The position numbers were made by a program, and so were the translations under genes. Shown piece by piece: positions 17,086-25,374 of a stretch of DNA of 64,000 bases (its first letter is position 1; each line of letters starts with the position of its first letter). The notes under the pieces are model-generated. The model ran no database searches. It saw nothing but the letters and a program-made list of their open reading frames with translations, and was not told the origin of the DNA. Source of the DNA: Rhizobium sp. ARZ01. GTDB taxonomy: Bacteria > Pseudomonadota > Alphaproteobacteria > Rhizobiales > Rhizobiaceae. The stretch is from positions 1,426,001-1,490,000 of the forward strand of contig NZ_JACVAE010000001.1 of assembly GCF_014851675.1 (NCBI RefSeq). Reading direction: 5' to 3'.

Positions 17086-18189
17086 CTAACAAATCCCATG
17101 TTGCGGCAACACGGTGGCGGCAGGCACGGACTCAAGATACCGCGAGAGCGCATCGAGCCGCTTAGTTGCCGCAATTGAAAGACGACTGCACCACGGCGCG
17201 TAGGCACCCGCGCGCAGGCCGTATCGCTCCCGGCGTCGAATGAGCCCCCATTTTCCTGTCCTAGTCAGAAACTCATGCGTCAACTGAGGCTGCTCAGCGT
17301 CGTTGATGAGCTGATAGAGGAAATAGAAGAAACACAGGGCGCCGTCCTCATAGCTTGACTGCGCCGCCGCGCGGCGATCCGCGATTTTCGCTTCGAGCGA
17401 GAGAATGAAACTGGCCGCCCGTCGTACGGTATCGGACGTTACTGCGACACCGATGCCGCGCAGGGCATCGGGATCGTCGACAAGAGATTCACGCTCGAGG
17501 TTCTCGGTAACAATCTTCAGATGCGTTTGACGCATCAACCGCTTATGCTTGTTTGTGACGCTGCCGTCGTGGATGCGATAGGCAACCAGGCTCTCGTCGA
17601 TCATCGTCGCAGGAAAGCGGCCGGTAATCCGCCTGAACAGATCGAAGTCTTCCGCATGCACATAGCTCGCGTCGTAGACTAGCATGTCCTCCGGTATGAC
17701 CCGCCGGTTGTACATCACGGTCGAGTGCATGAAGATGGTGAAGAACATCGACAATATGCGCCAATTTCCCGACTGATACATCGGATTGGGCGTGCCGCGC
17801 ACCATTCGATTGCCAAGAAGGCGATCGATGCCCGTGCCGCTGATCGCAAGCTGAGGCTGCTGCATAAACAATGAAACCTGGCGGGGAAAACGCGAGGGAT
17901 AAGCAATGTCGTCGGCGTCCATCCGGGCGATAAGGTCGCCCTTCGCGATGGCCAAGCCCTCGTTCAAGGTCGCAATGAGGCCGCGGTTCTCCCGAGAGAC
18001 AATGGAGATACGATCGTCGGCCTTTCGATACCGCTGCAGGATCTCCAGTGAGCGGTCCGTCGAGCCGTCGTCGATTGCAACGACCTCCAGGCGATCATGA
18101 TCCTGGCGTAGGATGCTCTCGAGCGCCGCGGCGAGATAGGGTTCGCCATTGTAGACAGGCAGCAGGACGGAGACCAGTGGAACGGGCAT
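17086..18189 (-). CDS. Family 2 glycosyltransferase
   Basis: 367 residues, a soluble GT-A enzyme: PLVSVLLPVYNGEPYLAAAL, VVAIDDGSTDRS and ARMDADDIAYPSRF (DxD motif) at about residues 90-100. This arrangement is typical of exopolysaccharide and O-antigen side-chain transferases. It lies 16 bases downstream of the acyltransferase gene and directly upstream of the other GT2 gene. No initiating glycosyl-phosphate transferase, flippase Wzx or polymerase Wzy is seen in the window, so the product is probably a small decoration or glycolipid rather than a complete polysaccharide. Confidence 0.88.
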   Translation of the reverse strand: MPVPLVSVLLPVYNGEPYLAAALESILRQDHDRLEVVAIDDGSTDRSLEILQRYRKADDRISIVSRENRGLIATLNEGLAIAKGDLIARMDADDIAYPSRFPRQVSLFMQQPQLAISGTGIDRLLGNRMVRGTPNPMYQSGNWRILSMFFTIFMHSTVMYNRRVIPEDMLVYDASYVHAEDFDLFRRITGRFPATMIDESLVAYRIHDGSVTNKHKRLMRQTHLKIVTENLERESLVDDPDALRGIGVAVTSDTVRRAASFILSLEAKIADRRAAAQSSYEDGALCFFYFLYQLINDAEQPQLTHEFLTRTGKWGLIRRRERYGLRAGAYAPWCSRLSIAATKRLDALSRYLESVPAATVLPQHGIC

Positions 18190-18205
18190 GGTTCAGCTCG
18201 CGTGT

Positions 18206-19399
18206 TTATTGAAGATCGGAGGTTTGGAAAGCGTCGCAGCGATTGGCGCGTGTATGAACCACGGACGGATGTTCCCTTCTGCCGTGAACCCACTCGACTG
18301 GGTTTCCAGCATGCGCGAACGATGCAGCAGGGCTCCGGTCTCTCGGAGTGACGTAAGGGAAGTGGCGCTTGAGCCGGTTGAGCCGCTTTTCGAAGACCGA
18401 CCAGGAAATCGAGGCAAGCATCAATGTGGCTGCGCCCGCGACCACAAACCGTCCGGGACCCTGCTGCGAAACATTGACGGGAATCCAAGGTTGCGCCTTG
18501 ACCACCAGGGAGAGCACGATTGGGTGGAGAAGGTAGACGCCGTAACTGATGCGCCCCAGTGCAGTCAGCGGGGGGAGTTCTGCCAGCCGGCCGAGATATC
18601 CGCTCACACCCGCCGAACAACATCCCACAAGCATTATAAGTGGTACGAGGGGCAGAACCTCCATGCCAATCCAGGTTGCCCACTCAAGCGTTGGCGTCAT
18701 CGGTGTCGATTTCAACCACAGCAGGATAACAAAGGCAGCGGCAAACGGCGTCCAGCTCAGCTTCATCCATTGCGGCCAGGACGGGCTTCTGGCTCGATAA
18801 GCGGCCAGCAGCGCCCCTGCTGCGAGCGCGTCCATCGACGCTGAAGGGAGCAGATCACGCATGAGAGAAGGCGTCCCGGTCACCGGCCAGCAGAAACGGT
18901 ATGCCAACGAACATGCGATGACGGCGATGCAGATCCGCTCAATCAAATGGCGCGGCGCCAGCAGGATTACCAGCGGCCAGACGATATAGAACTGTTCCTC
19001 GATGCTCAGGCTCCATGTGTGACACAGAACCCAAGGGGTCCAGTCATCCTGCAGAGCATACCAGAAGTTCGAAAGATAAAGTGCGTGCCACGTCAGGTTG
19101 CCTCGGGCGCCTTCGAGATTGACAATCCAAATGAAGCCCAACATGGCGAAATAGGGAGGAAATATGCGCAGTGCGCGACGTATATAGAATGATTTCAATG
19201 CAGTGGATGGTTGGTACCGGTCGGCACAACGCGCATCCAGAAGGAGCCGCGTTATCAGAAATCCGCTGAGCACGAAGAACAAACGCACGCCAAGGTGACC
19301 CCAATGGGATCCGTCAGTGGCGAAAAAATGTGCGTACAGCACCATCGTGACGGCAATGGCTCGCAGCCCATCCAACTGCCGATCGCGTGCATTTGACAT
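18206..19399 (-). CDS. Membrane O-acyltransferase (acyltransferase 3 / OafA family)
   Basis: 397 residues from ATG 19399 (GTG 19405 is also possible). It begins RQLDGLRAIAVTMVLYAHFF with the conserved His, then GVRLFFVLSGFLITRLLL with the catalytic Arg, and about ten membrane helices follow, as in OafA/YrhL proteins. These enzymes move acetyl or other acyl groups onto sugars of surface glycans at the inner membrane. The last ~45 residues (after FEKRLNRLKRHF) look poorly ordered. First gene of the four-gene glycan set. Confidence 0.88.
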   Translation of the reverse strand: MSNARDRQLDGLRAIAVTMVLYAHFFATDGSHWGHLGVRLFFVLSGFLITRLLLDARCADRYQPSTALKSFYIRRALRIFPPYFAMLGFIWIVNLEGARGNLTWHALYLSNFWYALQDDWTPWVLCHTWSLSIEEQFYIVWPLVILLAPRHLIERICIAVIACSLAYRFCWPVTGTPSLMRDLLPSASMDALAAGALLAAYRARSPSWPQWMKLSWTPFAAAFVILLWLKSTPMTPTLEWATWIGMEVLPLVPLIMLVGCCSAGVSGYLGRLAELPPLTALGRISYGVYLLHPIVLSLVVKAQPWIPVNVSQQGPGRFVVAGAATLMLASISWSVFEKRLNRLKRHFPYVTPRDRSPAASFAHAGNPVEWVHGRREHPSVVHTRANRCDAFQTSDLQ

Positions 19400-19587
19400 A
19401 GACACCGCTCGGCGATCAGCCCTTTGTCTGCCACTCTCCTTGATGGTGTCAGCTCCCCAATGCCGTTCTCGCCGCCTGCCGCATCAACATGCGGAACGGT
19501 GAAGCGTTGAGGCGGAGCCTGGACTGTAAGTGTGAATTCGGCCAAACTTTGACAGCTACAGCTTGATCCGATGATTGCGCCACGGAA

Positions 19588-19648
19588 GATGGCCGACTGT
19601 CCGCTGCCAGGACACCCAACACGAAAACGAACATCTGAGCTCTTGCCC
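19588..19648 (+). repeat. 61-bp direct repeat, right copy
   Basis: Direct copy of 5253-5313 with two mismatches. Here its last base is immediately followed by the truncated Lrp copy (19649). That makes this the junction between repeat and gene fragment. Unknown family. Confidence 0.8.
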
Positions 19649-19939
19649 GAGCAGTTCGCTCGTCACCCGGTAAAGCTCCTCCATGTCACCTTCAAACATG
19701 ACCTCGCACAGAAGGTCATAGCGTCCGGTGACGATACTGACCGACGTCACGAACGGCAGTTCGGACATCTTTTTCGCAATCTCGTTCAGTCGACCGTGGC
19801 CATTGGCGTGAATGCCAAGGATAGCGACGATCAACTCGGGGCGCTCCGAGACATTCACAACCCCGGCTATCCGGAGAAGCTTGCGCTCGATGAGCGACTT
19901 CACTCTCGCCCTAACCGTGGGGGGGCTGAGTTCAAGGCG
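19649..19939 (-). pseudogene. Lrp/AsnC regulator fragment (partial copy of the 11016-11540 gene)
   Basis: 291 bases align without gaps to 11163-11453 of the complete Lrp gene. By eye there are about 20 differences, nearly all at silent positions and most near the N-terminal-coding end. The fragment encodes LSPPTVRARVKSLIERKLLRIAGVVNV... to RVTSELL and lacks about 30 N-terminal residues and the last ~50. The reading then continues into repeat sequence. It cannot make a working regulator. The silent divergence means it came from a related allele or paralogue kept under selection, not from a recent copy of the neighbour. Confidence 0.85.
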
Positions 19940-20200
19940 CGGCGGTAGCTCTCAGTGATGTTATTCGCCTAAGTAATGCGCTCTTAACATGAAGAGAGAT
20001 GCGTGTTCTGCGGCTGTTTAAGCCCGCAGCAGCGGGGATCCGCGTGCCGCCTTCTCAGCCGTCTCTACCTGCGGTCTCGAATGGCAGCTCCCGGGCACTG
20101 CGCCGAAGAGCCTGAACGACCGATTTGGAAGCGCAAACCGGACAGAACAAATGCCCTAGCTAGCAAAGCTAGCAACAATTCGCGTCGCAATATTTCCGGA

Positions 20201-20219
20201 ATTAGGTAGCAAAAACCAC
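20201..20219 (+). repeat. 19-bp inverted repeat, left arm
   Basis: The sequence attaggtagcaaaaaccac is repeated exactly, in inverted orientation, at 21187-21205. Similarity continues outward, imperfectly, for about ten more bases (aatattt-containing). The pair encloses about 970 bases with the lipoprotein gene. Confidence 0.8.
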
Positions 20220-20247
20220 TAGACCTAAAATAGCGTCCGCGCTGGCG

Positions 20248-20979
20248 TCATCGGTATAGCTCCGTTGAAAACTCTAGGGGTCCCAGGTATTGTATGGATG
20301 GGTCGGACGCCGCACTGCGACGTCGAGGAAGATTTGGAATAAGAGAACCGCGCTCCCGCCCGACTTCTGCTAGCCAAAGCAGTATTTTTTCAATGGAACC
20401 CTTGGTGACTGGTTCGTCGGTGATTGTTAGTTCGATAGACTTGAGCTGATAGCCTTCACCAAAGCTTGCAACCAAGTCGTTTGGATTAACGCGCTTCAGG
20501 CTCGCTGGATCACCGATGTCATCGAACGTGACAAGCAGAGGATAATCGGCGTCCTTCAGAATCCGCGTGCGCCGCGTGTTCTGAAGCGTTGAATAGTATT
20601 CGCCTGCTTCTTCGCGGCTCTTCGGCCGATGGGCGGGCATAAATATCTTCCAGGCTGTCTCCCAGCCATAGCCTTCCAGCGTTGCAAAAAGATATCTTCC
20701 TGGCGCGACCTCAACTACGATAGCTTCACCCCTGAAGGAGTATGATGGACCTCCCTCGCCGCCCAGTTTAAGCCATTCGGGGTTGCGTGATATTTTCACG
20801 GCCCCCACCGAACTGCCTGTGACCTCCCCAGTTGGCGTCTGGACCACGACAGTAAGTTTCTGATGCCAAGACCAGTAGCCGAAACCAAGAAACTCGCATC
20901 CGGCGAGGACGGAGAGGATGAACAACAGTCCAAGAGCAGCGCGAACTTTCACGTAAACCGATCCGTCTTCACATAACAT
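20248..20979 (-). CDS. Putative outer-membrane or periplasmic lipoprotein, unknown function
   Basis: 243 residues from ATG 20979 (a GTG at 20952 would remove nine residues and give a tidier signal peptide: VKVRAALGLLFILSVLAGC). The lipobox LAGC predicts lipid attachment at Cys and tethering to a membrane. The mature part opens with EFLGFGYWSWHQKLTVVVQTPTGEVTGSSVGAVK, a beta-rich region, and later has SIELTITDEPVTKGSIEKILLWL. No known domain recognised. The gene stands alone inside a 19-bp inverted repeat, and its GC content looks lower than that of its neighbours; both hint at acquisition. Confidence 0.7.
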   Translation of the reverse strand: MLCEDGSVYVKVRAALGLLFILSVLAGCEFLGFGYWSWHQKLTVVVQTPTGEVTGSSVGAVKISRNPEWLKLGGEGGPSYSFRGEAIVVEVAPGRYLFATLEGYGWETAWKIFMPAHRPKSREEAGEYYSTLQNTRRTRILKDADYPLLVTFDDIGDPASLKRVNPNDLVASFGEGYQLKSIELTITDEPVTKGSIEKILLWLAEVGRERGSLIPNLPRRRSAASDPSIQYLGPLEFSTELYR

Positions 20980-21186
20980 GCCTCAATGTAGCTCGATAGG
21001 AACGGCTCGTCATGCGGGAACAGAAGGCGCAGTTAATATCTTTGCGAGCAACGCCCCCTCGTCGCAGCTGCGTAGCGGACTGGCGCTTTCGGCACGTTCA
21101 AGATGAAGCAGACGACCCATAGGCCAAAGTGTTCAATGTCCCTGTTCAGGATTGCTATTTTAATTCAAACACGTAGGCCGCTATTG

Positions 21187-21205
21187 GTGGTTTTTGCTAC
21201 CTAAT
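21187..21205 (-). repeat. 19-bp inverted repeat, right arm
   Basis: Exact reverse complement of 20201-20219. It lies 22 bases from the stop codon of the flavoprotein gene that follows, so the right arm sits directly at that gene's 3' end. Confidence 0.8.
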
Positions 21206-21227
21206 GCCGAATATTTCCCGCGCCTCG

Positions 21228-22601
21228 CTACGAATGAATGTTTTGATTCATCCGAAACAGGTTTTCGGGATCGTACTGCCGCTTGATACTCAGCAGCCTC
21301 TCAAACGCCTCAGCGCCGACTGCATCACGGACCAGGTTTTCGCCCTCTCCAAGCCCCGGGAAATTCAAATAGCTTCGCCCCGTCGAATGGCGTTGCATAG
21401 CCGCCCACAGCAACCTGACCCATTCTATGTTTGCAGCATCGTCGGGCGGTCGGGACCAGATCGCATCGAGGCTCAGCATGAAGGGCATCGATCTGTCACC
21501 GAAGGCCGTGGCACTGGCTTCGATCCGTTGCATCTGCCCGCCGAACTTCCAGATGGAGGCGAATGTCATCTCGGACGGTCGCTTCGCGAGCCCGTTCACG
21601 ATCGTTTTGATTGCCTCGCCCTCCAAGGAGGAAAGGTAAGTCGACTTCCAGTAGCACCGGTCTTGCCCCTTGGGAAACAGACCATCGTAAAGCGTCTGGA
21701 GCATTCGATATGGCAAGCGGTCGCTGAAGTCCAAGAGAGGCTCGCCGAACTGACGGAGTGGCATCGTCACCCCCTCACCAGTTTCGGCCGGACCGTTATA
21801 AACCGTCGCGAGTGCCAACACTCGCCTGCCCCAAACATCGTGGGGATAGGCTGGATCGTCTGGAATGGTGGAGAACTCTGCCAATCCCGATACTTCGTCA
21901 GGAGCCCCCGCCATGAAATCACGCCATAGCGGAAGAATCTCGGCAGCCCGTTCCTCCGGATAGACTGGTGCGCAGAACATGATCTCCGGCGGGATCGGAT
22001 GAAGCCTGAATTCGAAATTCACTACGATACCGAAATTCCCGCCTCCGCCACGAAGCGCCCAGAACAGATCAGGGTTTTCAGAGGCGCTCGCCCGGGCCAG
22101 CGTTCCATCGGCGGTCACCAGTTCGGCTGAGACAAGGTTGTCGCAACTGAGACCATGCTTTCCGCGCAGCCAGCCGATACCGCCGGAGAGCGTGAGACCT
22201 GCAACGCCAGTGTTGGAGATCAGGCCGCCGGGGGTGGCCCGACCGAAAGGTGTGGTGGCGGCGTCGACATCGCCCCAGGTCGCACCACCTTCGACGAACG
22301 CTCGATCCAGTTCCGGGACAATGCGCACACCGGTCATCAGGGACATGTCGACCATCATGCCGCCCTCACAGACAGCATAGCCGGCAACGTTGTGACCGCC
22401 ACTCCGGACCGCGATAACGAGCTCTTTTTCCCGGGCATGGTTGACGGCCAGCACGACATCGGCGGCATTCCGGCAACGCGCGATCAATATCGGGCGTCTG
22501 TCTATCATACCGTTCCAGACAATCCTTGCCTCGTCATAACCGGGGCTGCCTGGCTCCAGAACATCTCCCCGAAATTCTTTGCGCAACTGTTCAGCCGACA
22601 T
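21228..22601 (-). CDS. FAD-linked oxidase, berberine-bridge type (FAD_binding_4 + BBE)
   Basis: 457 residues. PCMH-type FAD domain: VIAVRSGGHNVAGYAV (His70, the usual site of covalent 8-alpha attachment) and GGLISNTGVAGLTLSGGIGWL. The BBE tail YDPENLFRMNQNI closes the protein. In double-linked members a Cys near residue 130 (GxCxxVG) also binds the flavin; here that position reads LISNTG, so only single covalent attachment is expected. The family oxidises sugars, alcohols or alkaloid-like compounds with oxygen. No signal peptide. No partner gene is obvious. Confidence 0.87.
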   Translation of the reverse strand: MSAEQLRKEFRGDVLEPGSPGYDEARIVWNGMIDRRPILIARCRNAADVVLAVNHAREKELVIAVRSGGHNVAGYAVCEGGMMVDMSLMTGVRIVPELDRAFVEGGATWGDVDAATTPFGRATPGGLISNTGVAGLTLSGGIGWLRGKHGLSCDNLVSAELVTADGTLARASASENPDLFWALRGGGGNFGIVVNFEFRLHPIPPEIMFCAPVYPEERAAEILPLWRDFMAGAPDEVSGLAEFSTIPDDPAYPHDVWGRRVLALATVYNGPAETGEGVTMPLRQFGEPLLDFSDRLPYRMLQTLYDGLFPKGQDRCYWKSTYLSSLEGEAIKTIVNGLAKRPSEMTFASIWKFGGQMQRIEASATAFGDRSMPFMLSLDAIWSRPPDDAANIEWVRLLWAAMQRHSTGRSYLNFPGLGEGENLVRDAVGAEAFERLLSIKRQYDPENLFRMNQNIHS

Positions 22602-22914
22602 GTCGAACCTCCATCATCCGACAGAAAGCTATTTCGACATCGTAGGCAGTGCTAAAGTCACGAATGCCGAAATCTGGCGTTTTCTGAGGCATTGCATGAA
22701 GAGATTAACTGCGTGGGGACCGAATTGAAAGGATCAGCCCGCGTCCGCCTGGATGAGGTTGGCTATTAAATGGCACTCGGAGCTAGGTAGAGCCGACTCT
22801 CCAAGGCGCTGCCGTTGCTCTTGTACCCTGCAGACGAACGTCGATGACCGCTAATGGCGCATTGCAGTCCTTCTGCCTGAGCTTATCGAGGCGTGACCTT
22901 CAAGCCGGGAGAAA
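22602..22914. other. Intergenic stretch, no gene recognised
   Basis: About 310 bases between the start of the flavoprotein gene and the 3' end of the DJ-1-like pseudogene. It must hold the flavoprotein promoter, but I see no distinct motif. Confidence 0.45.
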
Positions 22915-23567
22915 TCATTGACGGTGTGGCGTCGTCTCCGATGATGCCTTCACCAGGCGAATGGCCGAGTTGGCTGCATTCGGTTGATATCGCCAATCAT
23001 ACTCCATGTACGTTGCTGTCTCAGCTGCCTGTTCCAGTCCATGCAACTCAGCGACGAAGTACAGTGCGGCGTCGATCCCGGCGGAAATGCCAGCCGAGAG
23101 AACAACCTTTACGTTGTCGACAACCCTCACATCCTGAAGAACACTCGCAGTCGGAGCATCCGCCTGGAGTTCTGCAAGGGTTCCGCCATGCGTGGTTGCC
23201 TGCAGCCCGCCAGCAGCCCAGCCTTGGCAAGCAGCAGAGCGCCAGAGCATACGGACAGAACCCGCTCAGCCTGGTCAGCATGCTGGCGAATGAAATCCAG
23301 AACTGTGGGATTATGCTTCTCCCGGCGCGTTCCGAAGCCTCCTGGAACGACAAGAATGTCCATGGTGGGGCAGTCGCGGAAGCTATAGTCCGGATTGATG
23401 CCGAGGTTGTTCCTGGCCAAGACAGGCTTGCTTTCTCGGGCGACGGTGTAGACGTCGAAGAGGCGCTTACCTTCCCGCTGCCCTGTTACTCCAAACACCT
23501 CGAAAGGCCCCGCGAAGTCCATGACTTCTACGTTGTCGAACAACAGGACGGCGACACGTCGTGTCAT
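22915..23567 (-). pseudogene. DJ-1/PfpI family protein (isonitrile hydratase-like), frameshifted
   Basis: The N-terminal part from ATG 23567 (ribosome site GGGAGAGC) reads MTRRVAVLLFDNVEVMDFAGPFEVFG...DILVVPGGFG...VLSVCSGALLLAKAGLLAG, with the nucleophile-elbow Cys in VCSGA. Near 23215 the frame shifts by -1 and continues as LQATTHGGTLAELQADAPTASVLQDVRVVDNVKVVLSAGISAGIDAALYFVAEL...MEYDWRY, the normal C-terminal half. One missing C in a GGGC run restores the whole protein. Either the gene is freshly inactivated or the base was lost in sequencing. Confidence 0.8.
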
Positions 23568-23706
23568 TTCGCTCTCCCTGCCTCGGCTGTGCAATACGGA
23601 GGGGAAATATAACACGGGAGATGGTTCCTCAGACAGATCGTAAGCACCGGCTCTGGCTCAAAGCTCCCATCGAAGGCAATGAGAAGGCGGTGTCGGTCGC
23701 TTGGCT

Positions 23707-24966
23707 TTAGTGTACATTTTTGAGGTTGATGGTCGTGCTGAATTCGCCGTTCATCAGTCGCTTCAGGTGAAAGGCAGCAAGCGGGTCCTCGGGGTTGCGA
23801 GCAACCAGGGCAGCGAATGAAGCTACGGCACGAGGATTGCCGGTCTCCAGCTCTTCGAAGGCAGCCATGTACGCCTGCGTTGCGCCGTGGGCATAACTTT
23901 CGGCCTCAAGCGGCTCGAAAGCGCGGATCGGCTCTACCCTGCCTCTGAGCAGGAGGTCGCCAACAGGGCGGCCGCAGAACCCCTGCATGTTCGCTGCGAG
24001 GATGGCACTCACGCAGATACGTGTGCCAAGCGACTTGTTGGCCGCCTCCAGGCGTGCGGCAACGTTGATGGTGTCACCGTAGGCGCTGTAGTCGAAGAAC
24101 CGCCCTCCACCGAAATTGCCGACCACGGCCGTGCCGGCATGCGCGCCAATCCGAGTGTGGCCAAGGGTTATTCCCTTCCGGCACCAGTGTTCACGGAAAG
24201 ACCGTGCGAAGGCGTCAAGGGCGAATGAACAGGAGATCGCGCGACTGGCATGGTCCGGTTGTTCGACCGGTGCGCCGAACAGCACATGAATTGCGTCGCC
24301 AATGATCTTGGCGACAGTACCGTCATGGGCGAACACTATGTCGGTCATGCCAACGATGTAATCATTGAGGAGTTGCCCGAGCACGTGCGGCTCGATCGTT
24401 TCCACCAGCGTGGTGAACCCGGTTAGATCGGTAAAGAGCGACGCAACATCCCGGCGCTTTCCACCAAGATCAAGAGCATCGGCGCTGCAGGCCAGGCGTT
24501 CGGCGAGATTCGGCGAAAAGTAACGGGAAAGCGATGCACGCGCCTGCTCGGCCGCCGACTGCCTGCGCTGCGCCTCGCGCAGTGCCTCCATGTGGTGGAT
24601 CGTCTTGACGATCGTCGCCTCCAAGTCAGGAAAATCGATCGGCTTCGTTACGAAGTCATATGCGCCGCGGTTCATCGCGATCCGGATATTGGCCATATCG
24701 CTGTAGGCAGAGACGATTATCGTGGACAAATCCTCGTCCCTCTGCTGAAGCTTCGCCAGCAGCGACAGACCATCCATACGCGGCATGTTGATGTCGCTTA
24801 GCACGATATCCACGTCATTGTTGGCCGCAAGCACGGCCAACGCGTCAATGCCGTCGCGGGCAAACAAAAAACGCAGCGTGCCGCCGCGAATTTCCTTCCG
24901 GAACTTCTGGACGAGAAGCATCTCCAGGTCCGGCTCGTCATCCACAACGAGTATGCTTGTGCTCAT
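23707..24966 (-). CDS. Response regulator with class III adenylate/guanylate cyclase output
   Basis: 419 residues. Residues 1-125 are a receiver domain (VVDDEPD, phospho-acceptor Asp58 in LSDINMPRMDG, conserved Lys in VTKPIDF). A coiled linker rich in Glu/Arg/Gln follows, and from about 175 a class III nucleotide cyclase: LFTDLTGFTTLVE and KIIGDAIHVLFG carry the two metal Asp residues, and YSAYGDTINVAARLE the transition-state Asn/Arg. A short C-terminal tail follows. It should make cAMP or cGMP when phosphorylated. Its start overlaps the stop of the upstream receiver gene (ATGA), so the two are co-translated with the histidine kinase upstream. Confidence 0.92.
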   Translation of the reverse strand: MSTSILVVDDEPDLEMLLVQKFRKEIRGGTLRFLFARDGIDALAVLAANNDVDIVLSDINMPRMDGLSLLAKLQQRDEDLSTIIVSAYSDMANIRIAMNRGAYDFVTKPIDFPDLEATIVKTIHHMEALREAQRRQSAAEQARASLSRYFSPNLAERLACSADALDLGGKRRDVASLFTDLTGFTTLVETIEPHVLGQLLNDYIVGMTDIVFAHDGTVAKIIGDAIHVLFGAPVEQPDHASRAISCSFALDAFARSFREHWCRKGITLGHTRIGAHAGTAVVGNFGGGRFFDYSAYGDTINVAARLEAANKSLGTRICVSAILAANMQGFCGRPVGDLLLRGRVEPIRAFEPLEAESYAHGATQAYMAAFEELETGNPRAVASFAALVARNPEDPLAAFHLKRLMNGEFSTTINLKNVH

Positions 24967-25352
24967 GCGGCGCGCCCAATTCGCATGTCGATTTCTTCTC
25001 GCAATGCGACAAAGTCGATCGGTTTGGTCAGCAGCGCTTCTGCACCGTTTTCGATGGCCCTTCGCTTTGTCTCCGGATCGCCATAGGCGGTAATCATGAT
25101 GACCGGCACGTCAGGCCGCAAGCTCCGCGCCTTGGGCAGTAATTCGAGCCCGCTCATCCCTGGCATGTTGACATCGGACAATATGAGAATGAGCGTCACG
25201 TCGGCCGCGTTGGCGATCCGCTCGAGTGCTAATGCCGCCGATTGGGCAAACTCCATCAAAAAGCGACCTGCGCGCAGGTCATGGCGGAATTGCTGCTTGA
25301 AGAGCAACTCGATGTCAGGTTCGTCATCCACCACCAGGATAAGAAGGCTCAT
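24963..25352 (-). CDS. Single-domain response regulator
   Basis: 129 residues from ATG 25352 with ribosome site GGAGGGC. It is only a receiver: VVDDEPDIE acidic pair, phospho-acceptor Asp60 in LSDVNMPGMSG, switch Thr/Ser region VPVIMITAYGD, Lys in LTKPIDF. No output domain. It lies 22 bases after the four-GAF kinase and overlaps the cyclase gene by four bases. It may act as a phosphate shuttle, or as a sink competing with the cyclase receiver for the kinase. Confidence 0.92.
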   Translation of the reverse strand: MSLLILVVDDEPDIELLFKQQFRHDLRAGRFLMEFAQSAALALERIANAADVTLILILSDVNMPGMSGLELLPKARSLRPDVPVIMITAYGDPETKRRAIENGAEALLTKPIDFVALREEIDMRIGRAA

Positions 25353-25374
25353 GATTTGCCCTCCGGCATTGCAA

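Noticed and set aside
19938..19951. 14-base match (gagctaccgccgcg on the minus strand) between the edge of the Lrp fragment and the RND adaptor remnant at about 46605-46620
   Set aside because: Too short and GC-rich to claim shared origin; flanks do not align.
20157..20176. Cluster of gctagc hexamers near the left inverted-repeat arm
   Set aside because: Only three short overlapping palindromes; no array or spacing pattern, so no CRISPR or iteron claim.
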